A stretch of 64,000 bases of DNA from Lampris incognitus (Eukaryota; Chordata; Actinopteri; Lampriformes; Lampridae). The notes under the pieces are model-generated. The model ran no database searches. It saw only the letters and a list, made by a program, of their open reading frames with translations, and had not been told where the DNA came from. The stretch is from NCBI RefSeq assembly GCF_029633865.1, contig NC_079212.1, positions 81,188,672-81,252,671 on the forward strand, given 5' to 3'. Made by a program: the position numbers and the translations under genes. Each line of letters opens with the position of its first letter. The first letter of the stretch is position 1. This document shows, in pieces, positions 10,348 to 21,223 of this stretch.

Positions 10348-10590
10348 TGTGGTGGACACGTATTGGGGACAGAATTCAACCCAGGAACTAAGGGTTAAGT
10401 CATGGTTGCCCTGGCAGGTTAACGCAGGGTTAAGTTATGGTTGTCCAGCCAGTTTTCTGGTTATTCTTGCCACCTCCGCTCAGTCGAGCTGTGGGTTTTG
10501 TTTGTCTCGCTGATTTACCGTGGATTAAAGAAAGTTGCCTACACGGCTAAAGTGTGAACCTACGGTCTTCTCCGTTACTTCGGCTCTACA
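10348..10590 (+). repeat. 5' LTR of A
   Basis: 243 bp starting TGTGGTGG and ending CTACA. It is followed after one base by the primer binding site. Confidence 0.92.
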
Positions 10591-10591
10591 C

Positions 10592-10606
10592 TGGTGACCC
10601 CGACGT
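10592..10606 (+). promoter_or_regulatory. Primer binding site of A, tRNA-Trp
   Basis: TGGTGACCCCGACGT is the exact complement of the last 15 nt (including CCA) of vertebrate tRNA-Trp. Confidence 0.8.
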
Positions 10607-10642
10607 CGGTTTTCGGATAAGTTTTCTGAAACCACACACATT

Positions 10643-11335
10643 ATGGCTACGAACGCCGTTGCAATTAAACTGCCGGAGTTTTGGGAGTCTTCCGCGGCTA
10701 CATGGTTCGCGCAGGCTGAGGCACAGTTCGCGCTCAGAGACATAACAGCAGACGAGACCAGGTACTACTACGTATTGGCAGCGCTGGGGTGCGCTACGGC
10801 TTCCAGGATTAGCGGTTTCATAACCAACCCACCGGCCGATGGTAAATACGCCGCACTTAAACATCTCCTCCTTGAAACTTTTGAACTGTCTGCAACGGAG
10901 AGAGCACGTCGCCTCTTCGCAATTCAGGGCTTGGGAGATGGCAAACCATCGGAGCTAATGAGCAGGATGTTAAACCTACTGGGTCAAGAAAAGCCATGTT
11001 TCCTGTTTATGGAGCTGTTTCTGCGCAACATGCCGCCCCACGTCCAGACTGCGCTCGCTAACTCCACCATCACTGATCCCCGTGAGCTGGCAAAGGAGGC
11101 TGACCGATTCTTCGTCGCTACACAACGTTCCTCCCATGCCGGGGTGCTGGCTCCTACCTTCACTGGCCCCCCGCCGACATCGCGGGCGTGGCCCGACGGT
11201 AGCGCCACAGCATCAGACCGCTACAAGCCCTCTGGACTCTGTATGTACCACGCTCGATTTGGTGCGAAAGCTAAACGGTGCCGTTCCCCCTGCAACTACA
11301 GGCCGACGGGAAACGAGAGGGCCAACACTCAGTAG
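10643..11335 (+). CDS. gag: Gag of element A
   Basis: 230 aa from ATG at 10643. It begins with a capsid-like domain ([20 protein letters not shown]) that strongly resembles the Gag of element E, and has no classic CCHC knuckle. A cysteine/histidine motif near the C-terminus (CMYHARFG to CRSPC) takes its place and has a counterpart in E. The end overlaps the start of the pol frame by about 58 nt, with pol in the -1 frame, so Pol is probably made by a -1 shift. The frame is uninterrupted. Confidence 0.85.
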   Translation: MATNAVAIKLPEFWESSAATWFAQAEAQFALRDITADETRYYYVLAALGCATASRISGFITNPPADGKYAALKHLLLETFELSATERARRLFAIQGLGDGKPSELMSRMLNLLGQEKPCFLFMELFLRNMPPHVQTALANSTITDPRELAKEADRFFVATQRSSHAGVLAPTFTGPPPTSRAWPDGSATASDRYKPSGLCMYHARFGAKAKRCRSPCNYRPTGNERANTQ

Positions 11336-14300
11336 TGGCCATGAGTGTTGGCGATACGAGCAGGCTACTCTTCATCCTCGACACCATCTCCGGTCGGCGA
11401 TTTCTTTGTGACACGGGCGCACAGAGAAGCGTGCTCCCTGCTACTGACGTCGACATCATGGGCGGGGAGCGGGGCCCCCAGTTGGCGACGGCTGACGGCA
11501 GCCCTATCCACACCTACGGCGTGCGGTCTGTAGAACTGTGTTTTGGTGGACAACGTTTCACGTGGGAGTTCGTCATGGCCAATGTAACGCTTCCCCTCCT
11601 CGGAGCTGATTTTTTGTGCGCTTACGGTTTACTAGTGGACATTCAGAACAGCCGTCTGGTCGATGCCTTAACCTTCTCCTCCTTCGCATGTACGCGGAGG
11701 GAAGCGGCCTATGCAGGTCTAGCCAACTCTCTCTCAGAGGCAGACAAGTTCACCCGCCTCCTCGCTGAGTTCCCTGACCTCACCCAGCCTACCTTCTCTG
11801 CACCCACCGCTAAGCATGGGGTGGAGCATCACATTGCTACGAAGGGGCCCCCGGTCTACGCCAGAGCCAGGCGTCTCGACCCCGCCAAACTCGCCATTGC
11901 CAAGTCTGAGTTCGAGCACCTGGAACGCATGGGGATCATCCGCCGCTCTGACAGCCCGTGGGCGTCCCCACTCCACATCGTCGCTAAGCCTGATGGAGGT
12001 TGGCGCCCATGCGGGGACTACCGCCGACTAAATGACGCCACCACGCCTGACCGCTATCCTGTCCCGCATATCCAGGACTTTTCTGCAAACCTGTCTGGCA
12101 AATGCGTCTTCTCAAAAGTCGACCTGGTCCGTGGTTATCATCAAGTTCCCGTGCACCCCTCAGACATCCCCAAGACAGCGGTGACAACCCCATTCGGCCT
12201 ATTTGAATTCCTACGAATGCCATTTGGACTCAAAAACGCGGCCCAGTCCTTTCAGCGGCTGATGGATTCAGTGCTCCGTGGCCTTCCTTTCATCTTCGTC
12301 TATTTGGACGACATACTCATCGCCAGCGCCTCCGAGGAAGAACACCTGTCCCATCTTCATGCCCTCTTCACACGCCTCAGCCAGCATGGGCTGATCGTCA
12401 GCCCGTAGAAGTGCCGGTTCGGGCTGACAGCCATGGATTTCCTCGGGCACCGCATCACTGGGGACGGGGCAGTCCCCCTGCCCTCAAAGGTGGAAGCGGT
12501 GGCGGCCTTTCCGCGCCCCCAAACAGCTCGTGCGCTCAGGGAGTTCATCGGGATGGTGACATTCTACCACCGCTTCATTCCTCGAGCCGCCTTTATCATC
12601 CGGCCACTGTACGAGGCGCTGAAAGGCATGTCCCCCAACCAGGCGGTCGACTGGACAGCAGAGCGGGACCGTGCGTTCCCCGAGACTAAAGCTGCGCTCT
12701 CCCAGGCTACCCTGCTAGCGCATCCTTCACCTACAGCGCCTATTTCCATAACCACGGATGCATCGGACTATGCTGTTGGTGCGGTTCACGAACAGTGGGT
12801 GGGGGGGGCTTGGCAGCCTTTGGCCTTTTTCAGTCGCCAGCTTACACCCCGAGAGCGCAAGTATAGTACTTTTGACAGGGAACTCCTCGGTCTCTGGCTC
12901 GCCGTCCGGCATTTCCGTTTCCTGCTAGAGGGCCGCGAGTTTACTGCGTACGTGGACCACAAGCCCCTCACGTTTGCCATGTCCAAGACGGCCGAGCCAT
13001 GGTCCGCTCGCCAGCAGCGACAACTCTCCTACATTTCGGAATTCACTACCGACATCCAGCACGTCGCTGGTAAGTCTAACCAGGTAGCTGACTGCCTGTC
13101 TAGGGCAGTGATTGGAGCGGTCCACCTAGGCCTTGACTATGCACAGATGGCTGCTGACCAGGCCACGGACCCGAGCATCCTCCGTCTCCGGGCCTCCGAC
13201 ACGGGGCTCCGCCTGCAGGACGTTCCTTTCAGCGACACAGGTGTCACCCTCCTGTGTGACGTCTCCACAGGACAGCCCAGGCCCATCGTCCCGCACAGCT
13301 GGAGACGCCCCGTATTTGAAGCTGTGCACGGCCTCTCTCATCCAGGCGGTAAGCCATCCGTGCGCCTGACCTCTGCTAAGTTTGTGTGGGAGGGACTTAA
13401 GAGAGACGTGAAAGCGTGGGCCGACTCGTGTGTTGCCTGTCAGCGGGCTAAGATACACCGCCACATTAAGGCGCCCCTGGAACGCTTCGCAGTGCCGGAG
13501 AGACGATTTGACCATGTCCACGTCGACCTGGTTGGTCCCCTACCCCCCTCCCATGGGTTCACCTACCTCTTCACTGTGGTGGACAGGACTACGCACTGGC
13601 CTGAAGCTGTTCCCCTGGCATCCACGACGTCTGCTGATGTGGCCCGGGCTTTTATTGGGTCGTGGGTCTCACGTTTCGGTACGCCTTCCGACCTTTCATC
13701 TGACCATGGGCCACAGTTTACCTCAGAGCTATGGAATGCTGTGGGTGAGGCTCTGGGCGTCAAGCTTCATCGCACTACCGCCTACCACCCTCAGGCGAAC
13801 GGCCTATGTGAGCGCTTCCACCGGTCCATGAAGGCTGCGCTTCGGGCTACTCTCAAGGACTGCAACTAGGTTGACAAGCTCCCATGGGTCATGCTGGGCC
13901 TGCGGACCGCCCCGAAGGAAGACCTACAAGCCTCCTCTGCGGAGCTGGTGTACGGCACGCCGCTGCGAGTCCCAGGCGATTTCATGCCCAATGCAACGCG
14001 TCCCTGGTCAGCTGTGGACCAACGAGCCTCCTTGCTGGACGGGGTCAGAGCTTTCACACCCGTCCCTACCGCCCAACACGGCGCTCCGGTGTCCCAGGTG
14101 CCCCCAGGTCTGCAGTCAGCGGACTACGTGTTCATCCGTCACGACGCACACCGCCCCCCTCTGCAACCCCCTTATGACGGCCCCTTCCGCGTCCTGGAAC
14201 GGGGAACTAAGCACCTGGTGGTGGATTTTGGGGGCACGGCCGAGCATGTTTCAGTGGACCGAGTTAAACCCGCACACCTGGACTTGACGCAGCCGTTGGA

Positions 14301-14499
14301 GTTAGCCCAACCTCCTCGTCGCGGTCGTCCCCCGGCTCCGCCTCCTCCCCCCGTGGAGGCCCGAGCTGCCTCGTCTGCTCCTCAGGCCGACCTCCACAGG
14401 CCCGCGTCAATGCCTCACAGAGACACTCCGGCCCCTGTTATCCGGAGCCGCCGCGGACGGCCTGTCGTCCACCCGCGCCTGCCTGACTTCGATTACTAG
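11278..14499 (+). pseudogene. pol: Pol of element A, two in-frame stops
   Basis: One frame runs from 11278 to 14499 (about 1073 codons) apart from TAG codons at 12406-12408 and 13867-13869. Domains in order: protease with CDTGAQ (D45), RT with YLDD (12301-12312), RNase H (TTDASDYAVGA), integrase zinc finger HHCC (H at 13327 and 13339, cysteines near 13428-13440), and DDE residues at 13524-13526, 13702-13704 and 13809-13811. A GPF-type C-terminal module follows. The second stop replaces a tryptophan codon (TGG to TAG) by comparison with E. All catalytic residues are kept, so only the stops block function. Confidence 0.88.
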
Positions 14500-14520
14500 G
14501 GCGAATTCTGGGGGGGCTCA

Positions 14521-14763
14521 TGTGGTGGACACGTATTGGGGACAGAATTCAACCCAGGAACTAAGGGTTAAGTCATGGTTGCCCTGGCAGGTTAACGCAG
14601 GGTTAAGTTATGGTTGTCCAGCCAGTTTTCTGGTTATTCTTGCCACCTCCGCTCAGTCGAGCTGTGGGTTTTGTTTGTCTCGCTGATTTACCGTGGATTA
14701 AAGAAAGTTGCCTACACGGCTAAAGTGTGAACCTACGGTCTTCTCCGTTACTTCGGCTCTACA
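14521..14763 (+). repeat. 3' LTR of A
   Basis: Same 243 bp as 10348-10590. It is preceded by a G-rich tract (ctgggggggctca) acting as polypurine tract. Confidence 0.92.
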
Positions 14764-14921
14764 AATATATATAAGTACACGGAGACGAGGATGCGGCACA
14801 AGTCTGATCTTTACTGATGGAGACATCACACACTACTAGGCTCGACCAGTGTATTACAGAACTCAGTAGTGGTGACAGTCCAACACAATCGAGCACCGAG
14901 TGCTCGATCCAATACACCATA
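14764..14921 (-). repeat. 3' LTR of B, second part
   Basis: Matches 23675-23832, with one change at the LTR end (ccata here, ccaca at the other LTR). On the minus strand it is preceded by a purine tract complementary to 14922-14931. 14922-15254 is B 3' noncoding DNA where I see nothing further. Confidence 0.8.
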
Positions 14922-15254
14922 TCCCTCTTTTCCAACTGAGATATGGCCTACTCATCAGTTGCTTCAACAGTAGACCCTTTACCGAACCATTAACACGATG
15001 GCATTAACGCTGAACAAGTCTTTTCTACTTGCATACTTCAATGATTAATACAGCATGTTTTTTTTAAATGACAGATGACTCTTATTAAACAACATAAACC
15101 ATTTCCTTTTCACATTCTGGTGGTTAGCATGTAAACATTTTGAACATTCAGCAATCTTGCAACATTTCAGGTTAAACACACCTTGTACTCTTTGTTTCAC
15201 CTTTTTTTTTCCTTAATAAACACTTGAATGATCACACACAAAAGAACCCTGAGG

Positions 15255-16773
15255 TTAGTCATTGTATCTGGCAGGGCGCCTAACTGCTCTGCCGCACTTT
15301 GTGTAGCATGTGGGTGTACTGCCTGTAGTCACCGGAGGAGGGTCATGTGGTGGCAGGTCATGTGGTGGTGAGTCGACTGGCACAGGCGCTTGTGAGGGTG
15401 AGGGTTGTACCTCTGAGTCAAAATGTTCATCACTGTCCGTGTCCCTGAATAGGCTCGGATGTATCTTCCTCAGATGTCGCCTGTTCCTTCTTTGCATCCT
15501 CCCAGCCGGTGTCTGCACAGTGTAGGACCGTGGTTCATCTCGCTGTCGGATGACAACGGCAGGCTCCCAGCCGCGCGGTGTTTGCATGTGTACGGTGTCT
15601 CCTGGGGTCAACACTGGCAGGGGCTTTGCACATTGGTCGTAATGTTGTTTTTGGCGGAACTGCAGGTTCCGGATCTTGCTGTGAATGTGATGTGGGACTG
15701 ATTGTGTCAGCACAGCACTGGAGCACGGAAGTGTGCTTCGTAGAACTCTCCCCATCAACATTTGTGCAGGTGATACGTCCAGTCCTGTCACCGGTGTGTT
15801 CCTCAGTGACAGCAGCACCAGATGTGGGTCAGTGCCGGTCTGCATTGCCTTCTTCAGCGCATGTTTCACCGTCTTTATGGCTCTCTCAGCCATGCCATTT
15901 GAAGAGGGAAAACCTGGGCTGGAGTGTGTGAGCTTGAACTCCCATGAAGCTGCAAATGACTTCATCTCATAGCTGGCAAATGGGACATGGCCACTCACTA
16001 TCTCCCTAGGAATCCCGTGTCTGGCAAACACAGACTTCATCTTCTGGATTACTGTGTATGCTGTTTTGTCAGATATGTTGAGCACTACAGGATATTTGGT
16101 TAGGTAATCAACTAAAAACAGGTATGACTGACCGTGTAGCTCGAAGATGTCAGCTCCGACTTTCATCCATGGCAGTTCTGGGACCTGATGCGGCATAAGT
16201 GGCTCAGTCTGCTGTTTGGGCTGTAGCTGCTGGCATTGCACGCACTTTTCCACCATTGCCTCTATATCTCGTGCCATGCCAGGCCAGTAGAGAGACTTTC
16301 TTGCTCTGGCTTTAGTGCGCTGCACTCCTTGGTGTGCAAGATGCAGCTTCTCCAAAATCGTGCTCCTGAAGCTCTGGGGTATGATGATTTTGTCTCTGAT
16401 CAAGACAATATCATCTTCCATGCTTATGATGTCCTTTACTGCCCAATAGGCGTGTAGTTTTCTGTCCAAACTTTTCTTTTTCATGGGCCAGCCTTTCTTG
16501 TGTTTCTCACAGACAGCTTGCAGCACGCTATCTGCTGCCGTTGCTTTCTTTAATTGGCTGAGTGTTTCCTCGCTCAAGGCATCTGTGGCATCCAAGGCAT
16601 ACACAACTCTCTCATCACAAGGGTTTTCATCAATATGGTCACCTTCTCTGCTAGCTGTAGCGCGTGAGAGTGTGTCGGCAATGTACATGTGCTTGCCTGG
16701 TGTGTATGTTACACTCAGATCATACCTCTGCAGTTGTAAAAGCATACCTTGCAGCCGCGCAGGTGCTTTGTAT
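15255..16773 (-). pseudogene. pol: B pol 3' part: end of RNase H and integrase
   Basis: A 496-aa open stretch (16745-15255) begins in the last part of RNase H (VTYTPGKHMYIADTLSR) and continues through the integrase zinc finger (HLAHQGVQRT to CVQCQQL), core and basic tail. The first aspartate (VGADIFELHG) and the glutamate (NGMAERAIK) are present. The second aspartate is replaced by glycine (IVSGHVPF instead of the usual SDxGP), so the catalytic triad is broken. About 70 residues of RNase H are missing at the junction with C. Confidence 0.82.
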
Positions 16774-16970
16774 TGTATTTAGAAATCACGTCAGGACACA
16801 GCGCTGTCGCTCGACACAACCTCTCCGTGGCATTCTTTATTTAGACTGACACAGCATCAAAGGCAGACCCGATCAAACAACCCAGAGCCCGCAGGCATCA
16901 CCAATCGATCCCAGCACAATAGAACAGCACCAAATCAAATGCAGCACTGTCGATGTGTGCATACATAACA
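16774..16970 (-). repeat. 3' LTR of C
   Basis: 197 bp with AATAAA on the minus strand (complement of tttatt near 16839). Confidence 0.88.
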
Positions 16971-16996
16971 TTTCCCCCCCCCCCCCCGGCAGGATT

Positions 16997-18049
16997 TCAA
17001 ACATGAAAGGTTGACACAAAGTCCTCTAGGTGGCCAGGGCGTAAACGTGTGCGAACAGGTCGCGGGGCGGCCTGAGGCTGGGCAGGCCGAGGTGAGGAGG
17101 GAGATGGCAGGGGAAGCTGAGGCCCAGAAATGTCTGGGGCCCGTGTAGGAGCTGCATGAAGCCCCGGGGCGTCTCGCCATGCTGAGGGAATGGCTATGGT
17201 TGTGTCACCAGCTGTGTGTGGCGGAGCTGACACCTTCCGTAGATGACTGGAGTGCCACCGAGTGCCATCGCTGAGGAGGTAAGTGGCTGGGCCCAGCTGA
17301 CGGGTGACTTGGAGAGGAGAGGACCAGTATGAAGCCATTTTATTGTCCCTGTGGGGCCTGCGGACCCTGACCCAGTCTGACACATTGATGTCTGGCACCC
17401 TGGTTCGTTTTGACTGGTCAAACCGTTGCTTCATCCGCGTCTGCTGACGAGTGACTGAGGCTCTGACCCCAGAGGGAGGTGCCTGAGGTGTGGAGGGGCG
17501 GAGCCTGTCAAGGGGCATGCACAGTTCCCGGCCTAGCATGAGAGAGGCTGGGGAGACGCCTGTGGTCGAGTGCTGTGTGGCCCGATAGTGCAGCAGAGTG
17601 TGACGGATGGCCTGCGTGAAAGAGCACCCTTGGGCCATGTGTGCTCTGAGGCCGTTCTTCAGTGACTGGTGAAAACGTTCAACGCCGCCATTGGCCTGGG
17701 GGTGGTAGTACGCAGTGCGTATATGACGGATGCCCTTGCTCTCGAGATAAGCAGTGAACTCAGCAGAGACCAGCTGAGGGCCGTTGTCAGTGGTGATGGC
17801 CTTTGGGAGGCCCCAGCGAGAGAAAAGAGAGTCCAGGAAGTCGATGATGATCTGTGAGGTCACAGTGCCGGAAGTGGTGAGTTCAGGCCATTTTGAGTGT
17901 AGATCGTAGGCGACCACCATGAAGCGTTGGTGGTGGGGAACTCCATGGATCTCACCACAAATGTCCAACTGCAGGTGTTCCCAGGGCTGAGAGGGCCAGG
18001 CGAGAGGTTGCAGGGGTGGGGGAGCCTGGTGGCCAGTCTTGCCACTCAC
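16997..18049 (-). pseudogene. pol: C integrase
   Basis: 350-aa open stretch with the DDE core intact: LQLDICGE, TTDNGPQ and GGVERFH at about residues 28, 93 and 129. A C-terminal region follows without chromodomain. The zinc-finger part upstream (18050-18200) is in another frame, separated by a shift near 18050. Confidence 0.82.
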
Positions 18050-18161
18050 AAGGCAGGCAGAACCAGAGCCTCAATATCTCTGTCTATCCCCGGCCACCAC
18101 ACCAGGTCTCGGCAGCGCTGTTTCAGTTTCACAATGCCCAGGTGGCCTTCATGCGCCGTAT

Positions 18162-19703
18162 TCAAAACACGTGCACGGAGAGCAGCTGGGACCACTTTGC
18201 AAAACCCACGTGCCACGCAGGTGTCGTTCCAGCACGAGAGCTCCTGTCTGACTCGGGCGAACGCAGCCAGCTCCTCTGGGACCTTGTGAGGCCAGCCGTT
18301 CTGGATGTAGGTGCGGAGCTGGGAGCCACTGTCTCTCTGCAGGAGAGACAGTGGCTCCCAGTGGCCTGGAGGGGTGTGTGTAGCATTTGGACAATGTCGT
18401 TTTCCACACAGTCAGTGTCCGTCTGTGGAGCTGGGGTGGAGACAGAGCGAGAGAGCAGGTCGGCGACAACATTGTCTCTGCCTGAGGTGAACTGCAGGCT
18501 GAAGTTGTACTGGCGGAGGCGGTCAGACCAGCGGTGCAGCCTCAGGGGTTTGTGGCCTGTCCCAGATGTGGACAGCAGCGCTGTCAGGGCCTGGTGATCT
18601 GTCCTGAGGGTGAAGGAGCGGCCATAGAGGTAGAGGTGCCACCTTTCACAAGCCCAGATACAGGCTAACGCCTCACGCTCACCCACGGAGTACCGCTGCT
18701 CGGTCAGGTTGAGGGCACGGGAGGCGAAGGCAATGGGCTTCTCCACACCGTTCTGGGTTTGAGACAGCACGGCCCCTATCGCTGTGGCTGATGCGTCACA
18801 GGTCACAAAGGTGGAGCTGGAGATGTCGAAGTGAGCCAACACTGGTGGTGAAATCAGTTGAGTCTTGAGATCACGCACAGCGTCACTGCATGCCTTTGAC
18901 CACACCCATGGCTCGTCCTTACGCAGCAGCTGGCGCAGGGGGGCTGTGGTCGCAGAGTACTCGGGAAGAAACCTCAGGTAGTAACTTGTCATACCCAGGA
19001 AGGAGGCGACCTGGGGGGCCGAGCTGGGCTCAGGGATGGCCTGAATGGCGTCCACGTTGGATTGTAGAGGAGTTACACCGCTCGCTGACAGCCGGAACCC
19101 CACGAAGTCAATGGCTGGCACAGAGAGGACACATTTCTCAGCATTGAGAGTTAGCTTGTGCTTGGACAGGGCTGCGAAGACCATGTTAAGGCGCTTGTCG
19201 TGGATTTCACTGGTGGGCCCGTGTACCACTATATCGTCCAGATAAATGGCAACGCCCAGTATGCCAGCCAGCACGGAGACCATGATTTTCTGGAGGCAGC
19301 TAGGGGCGGAGCTGAGACCGAAAGGCATCCTGGTGTAGCGAAACACTCCTGCATGTGTCACAAAGGCTGTGAGGTTTCGGCTGCTGGGGTGGAGGGGCAC
19401 CTGTAAGTACCCCTGTCTGAGGTCGAGCTTGGAGAACACCTCAGAGCCATAGAACTGAGCAGTGAGTTCTTCTGAGGTGGGCAGTGGATACTTATCAGGG
19501 ACCACTGCCTTATTTACTGCACGTAGATCGACGCAGACACGCAGGCCCCCCGACTTCTTCTTAGCCACCACGAGGTTTGAGACCCAAGGTGACGCGTCCA
19601 CCGGTTCAATGATGCCAGCTTCCAGCAGTTGTTGCAGCTCGGCGGAGACCCCATCACGGAGAGCCAACGGGATGCGGCGCAGTGGTTGGATGACAGATTT
19701 CAC
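18162..19703 (-). pseudogene. pol: C reverse transcriptase and RNase H
   Basis: 513 aa. RT has KLDLRQGYLQ, MPFGLSSAP and YLDDIVVHG. RNase H has VTCDASATAIGAVLSQ, ERYSVGERE and TDHQAL. The start is shifted by one base from the gag-protease frame near 19720. Near the C-terminal end a 17-bp inverted repeat (18321-18359) disturbs the coding sequence. Confidence 0.85.
18321..18359. repeat. 17-bp inverted repeat inside C pol
   Basis: GGGAGCCACTGTCTCTC (18321-18337) and its exact reverse complement (18343-18359) are separated by 5 nt. It would form a strong hairpin in RNA or single-stranded cDNA. Confidence 0.9.
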
Positions 19704-21011
19704 AGCAGGGTTGAGGAGAGGTTGATGGGGTCAAGGCGGAGAGGCAGCCCAGCCCCATAAACAGCGATGGCCACTTCTGCTGCCAAGGTGTGGCGACAGT
19801 CAGGATTGCTGCCCCCCTTGTGTCTAAGAGGGAGAACCCCAGAGCGGAGAACAGGTCCAGGCCCATCAGGTTGGCCCCACGGCGTGCCACATGAAAAACT
19901 GCATTGGGCACCAGCTTGGTTCCATAGCGGACAGTCACTTGGAGAGAGCCAACCAGATCGATTTTGGAGTCACCATACCCACAGAGGACAGCTGAGGGTG
20001 CGGACAGTGGCAGTGAACCGAAAAATTGACTGTAGGTATAAACATTCAGGAGAGACACACTTGCACCGGTGTCCAACAGCAGGGGGGTGCACACATCATT
20101 AATGTTGACTGTGCATGATTTGAATGACATTGGCCCAGAGCTCACCTTGTGAATGACGGCGGTTGAAGACTGAGGGGTGTGGCCCTCTGACCCAGCCGGG
20201 GAAGATCGACAGACGTTGGCAAAGTGATTGTGCTTACCACAGCTACGGCATGTCTGGCCACGGGCAGGGCAGTTCTGAGCCCTTGAAACATGAGACCGAG
20301 ACCCACAGTTACCACAGGACTGTTGAGGGCGGGGCCGAGAACGCCGTCGTTGCAGTTGCAAGACGTCCCCAGTGGAGTCGGCGCCCGCCTCGCTCTGGCT
20401 GGGTTGCGTCCCGAGGGGCAGCCGTGAGTAGAGGGAGGAGTCGTTGGCAGCTTGACTGGAGGTGGCCACTTGCTGTGTATTTAGCATAGCAGCACACTCA
20501 GCTGCTCCCTCAACCTGTAGTGCGATGGTAATTGCTCTGGACAGCAGCAGATCGTCTTTTTCCAGCAGGAGAGTCTCACGCACCTTTGTGTTGTTGGTGT
20601 GTTCGATTAGCTGGTCGCGAACCATCTCGTCCTGAAGCGCGCCAAACTTGCATGAGCTAGCTAGCCCTCGCAAATTAGCTACGTACTGCCGCACAGACTC
20701 ACCAGGCAGTTGGTGTCGCTGACGGAATATAAATCGCCGAAGGAGGGCACTCTGTGGAGCAGCGAAATGGGTGCTCATAAGTCCCACAGCTTCGGCAAAG
20801 CTTGTGACGTTCCCCAGAGTCCCGAGCACACGATGACCCTCTGCTCCCAAGCAGTGTAGCAACAGAGCCGTCTTCCTAGCCTGGCTCACGTCGTCGAGCC
20901 CTGAGGCGATGATGTAATTTTCAAAACTATGTAGCCAGCGAGTCCATGGTACCGGAGGCTCGCCAGGTAATGCCAGGAAGGGGCAGGTGGTGGGAGAGAG
21001 ATATCAGCCAT
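19654..21011 (-). pseudogene. gag: C gag and protease
   Basis: The ATG at 21011-21009 lies inside the primer binding site. A one-base shift near 20985 separates the first codons from the 411-aa open stretch 20889-19654. This encodes capsid, two zinc knuckles (CGNCGSRSHVSRAQNC-like and CRSCGKHNHFANVC, about residues 192-230) and an aspartic protease with LLLDTGASVS near residue 271. Confidence 0.83.
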
Positions 21012-21022
21012 CCTCGTCGCCA
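21008..21022 (-). promoter_or_regulatory. Primer binding site of C, tRNA-Ser type, overlapping the gag start codon
   Basis: TGGCGACGAGGATGG on the minus strand, 4 nt from the LTR. It matches the complement of the 3' end of tRNA-Ser(GCT) except at one position. The ATG within it opens gag. Confidence 0.65.
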
Positions 21023-21026
21023 ATAT

Positions 21027-21223
21027 TGTATTTTTAAATCACGTCAGGACACAGCGCTGTCGCTCGACACAACCTCTCCGTGGCATTCTTTATTTAGACT
21101 GACACAGCATCAAAGGCAGACCCGATCAAACAACCCAGAGCCCGCAGGCATCACCAATCGATCCCAGCACAATAGAACAGCACCAAATCAAATGCAGCAC
21201 TGTCGATGTGTGCAGACATAACA
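21027..21223 (-). repeat. 5' LTR of C
   Basis: 197 bp, about three differences from 16774-16970. The right boundary is abrupt against B protein-coding sequence (RNase H start, RPVCYV). Confidence 0.88.

Larger units (their letters stand above)
10348..14763 (+). mobile_element. A: Ty3/gypsy element of CsRn1 type, very young
   Basis: The two 243-bp LTRs (10348-10590, 14521-14763) show no difference that I can find. Internal order is gag, protease, RT, RNase H, integrase, without a chromodomain. The primer site fits tRNA-Trp and the target duplication is 4 bp, both known features of the CsRn1 clade. Two TAG stops in pol make this copy defective despite its youth. It is the only full-length element in the nest on the plus strand. 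Confidence 0.93.
16774..21223 (-). mobile_element. C: Ty3/gypsy element, tRNA-Ser-type primer, no target duplication
   Basis: Two 197-bp LTRs (16774-16970, 21027-21223; TGTTATG...AATACA on the minus strand) differ at about three positions. They bracket gag-protease, RT-RNase H and integrase on the minus strand, each damaged by one-base shifts. The flanks (tgtat at 16769-16773, catag at 21224-21228) do not match, and part of the B RNase H gene is missing at the site. This points to a deletion at insertion or to recombination after it. The G-run at about 16974-16988 is the polypurine tract. Confidence 0.87.
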
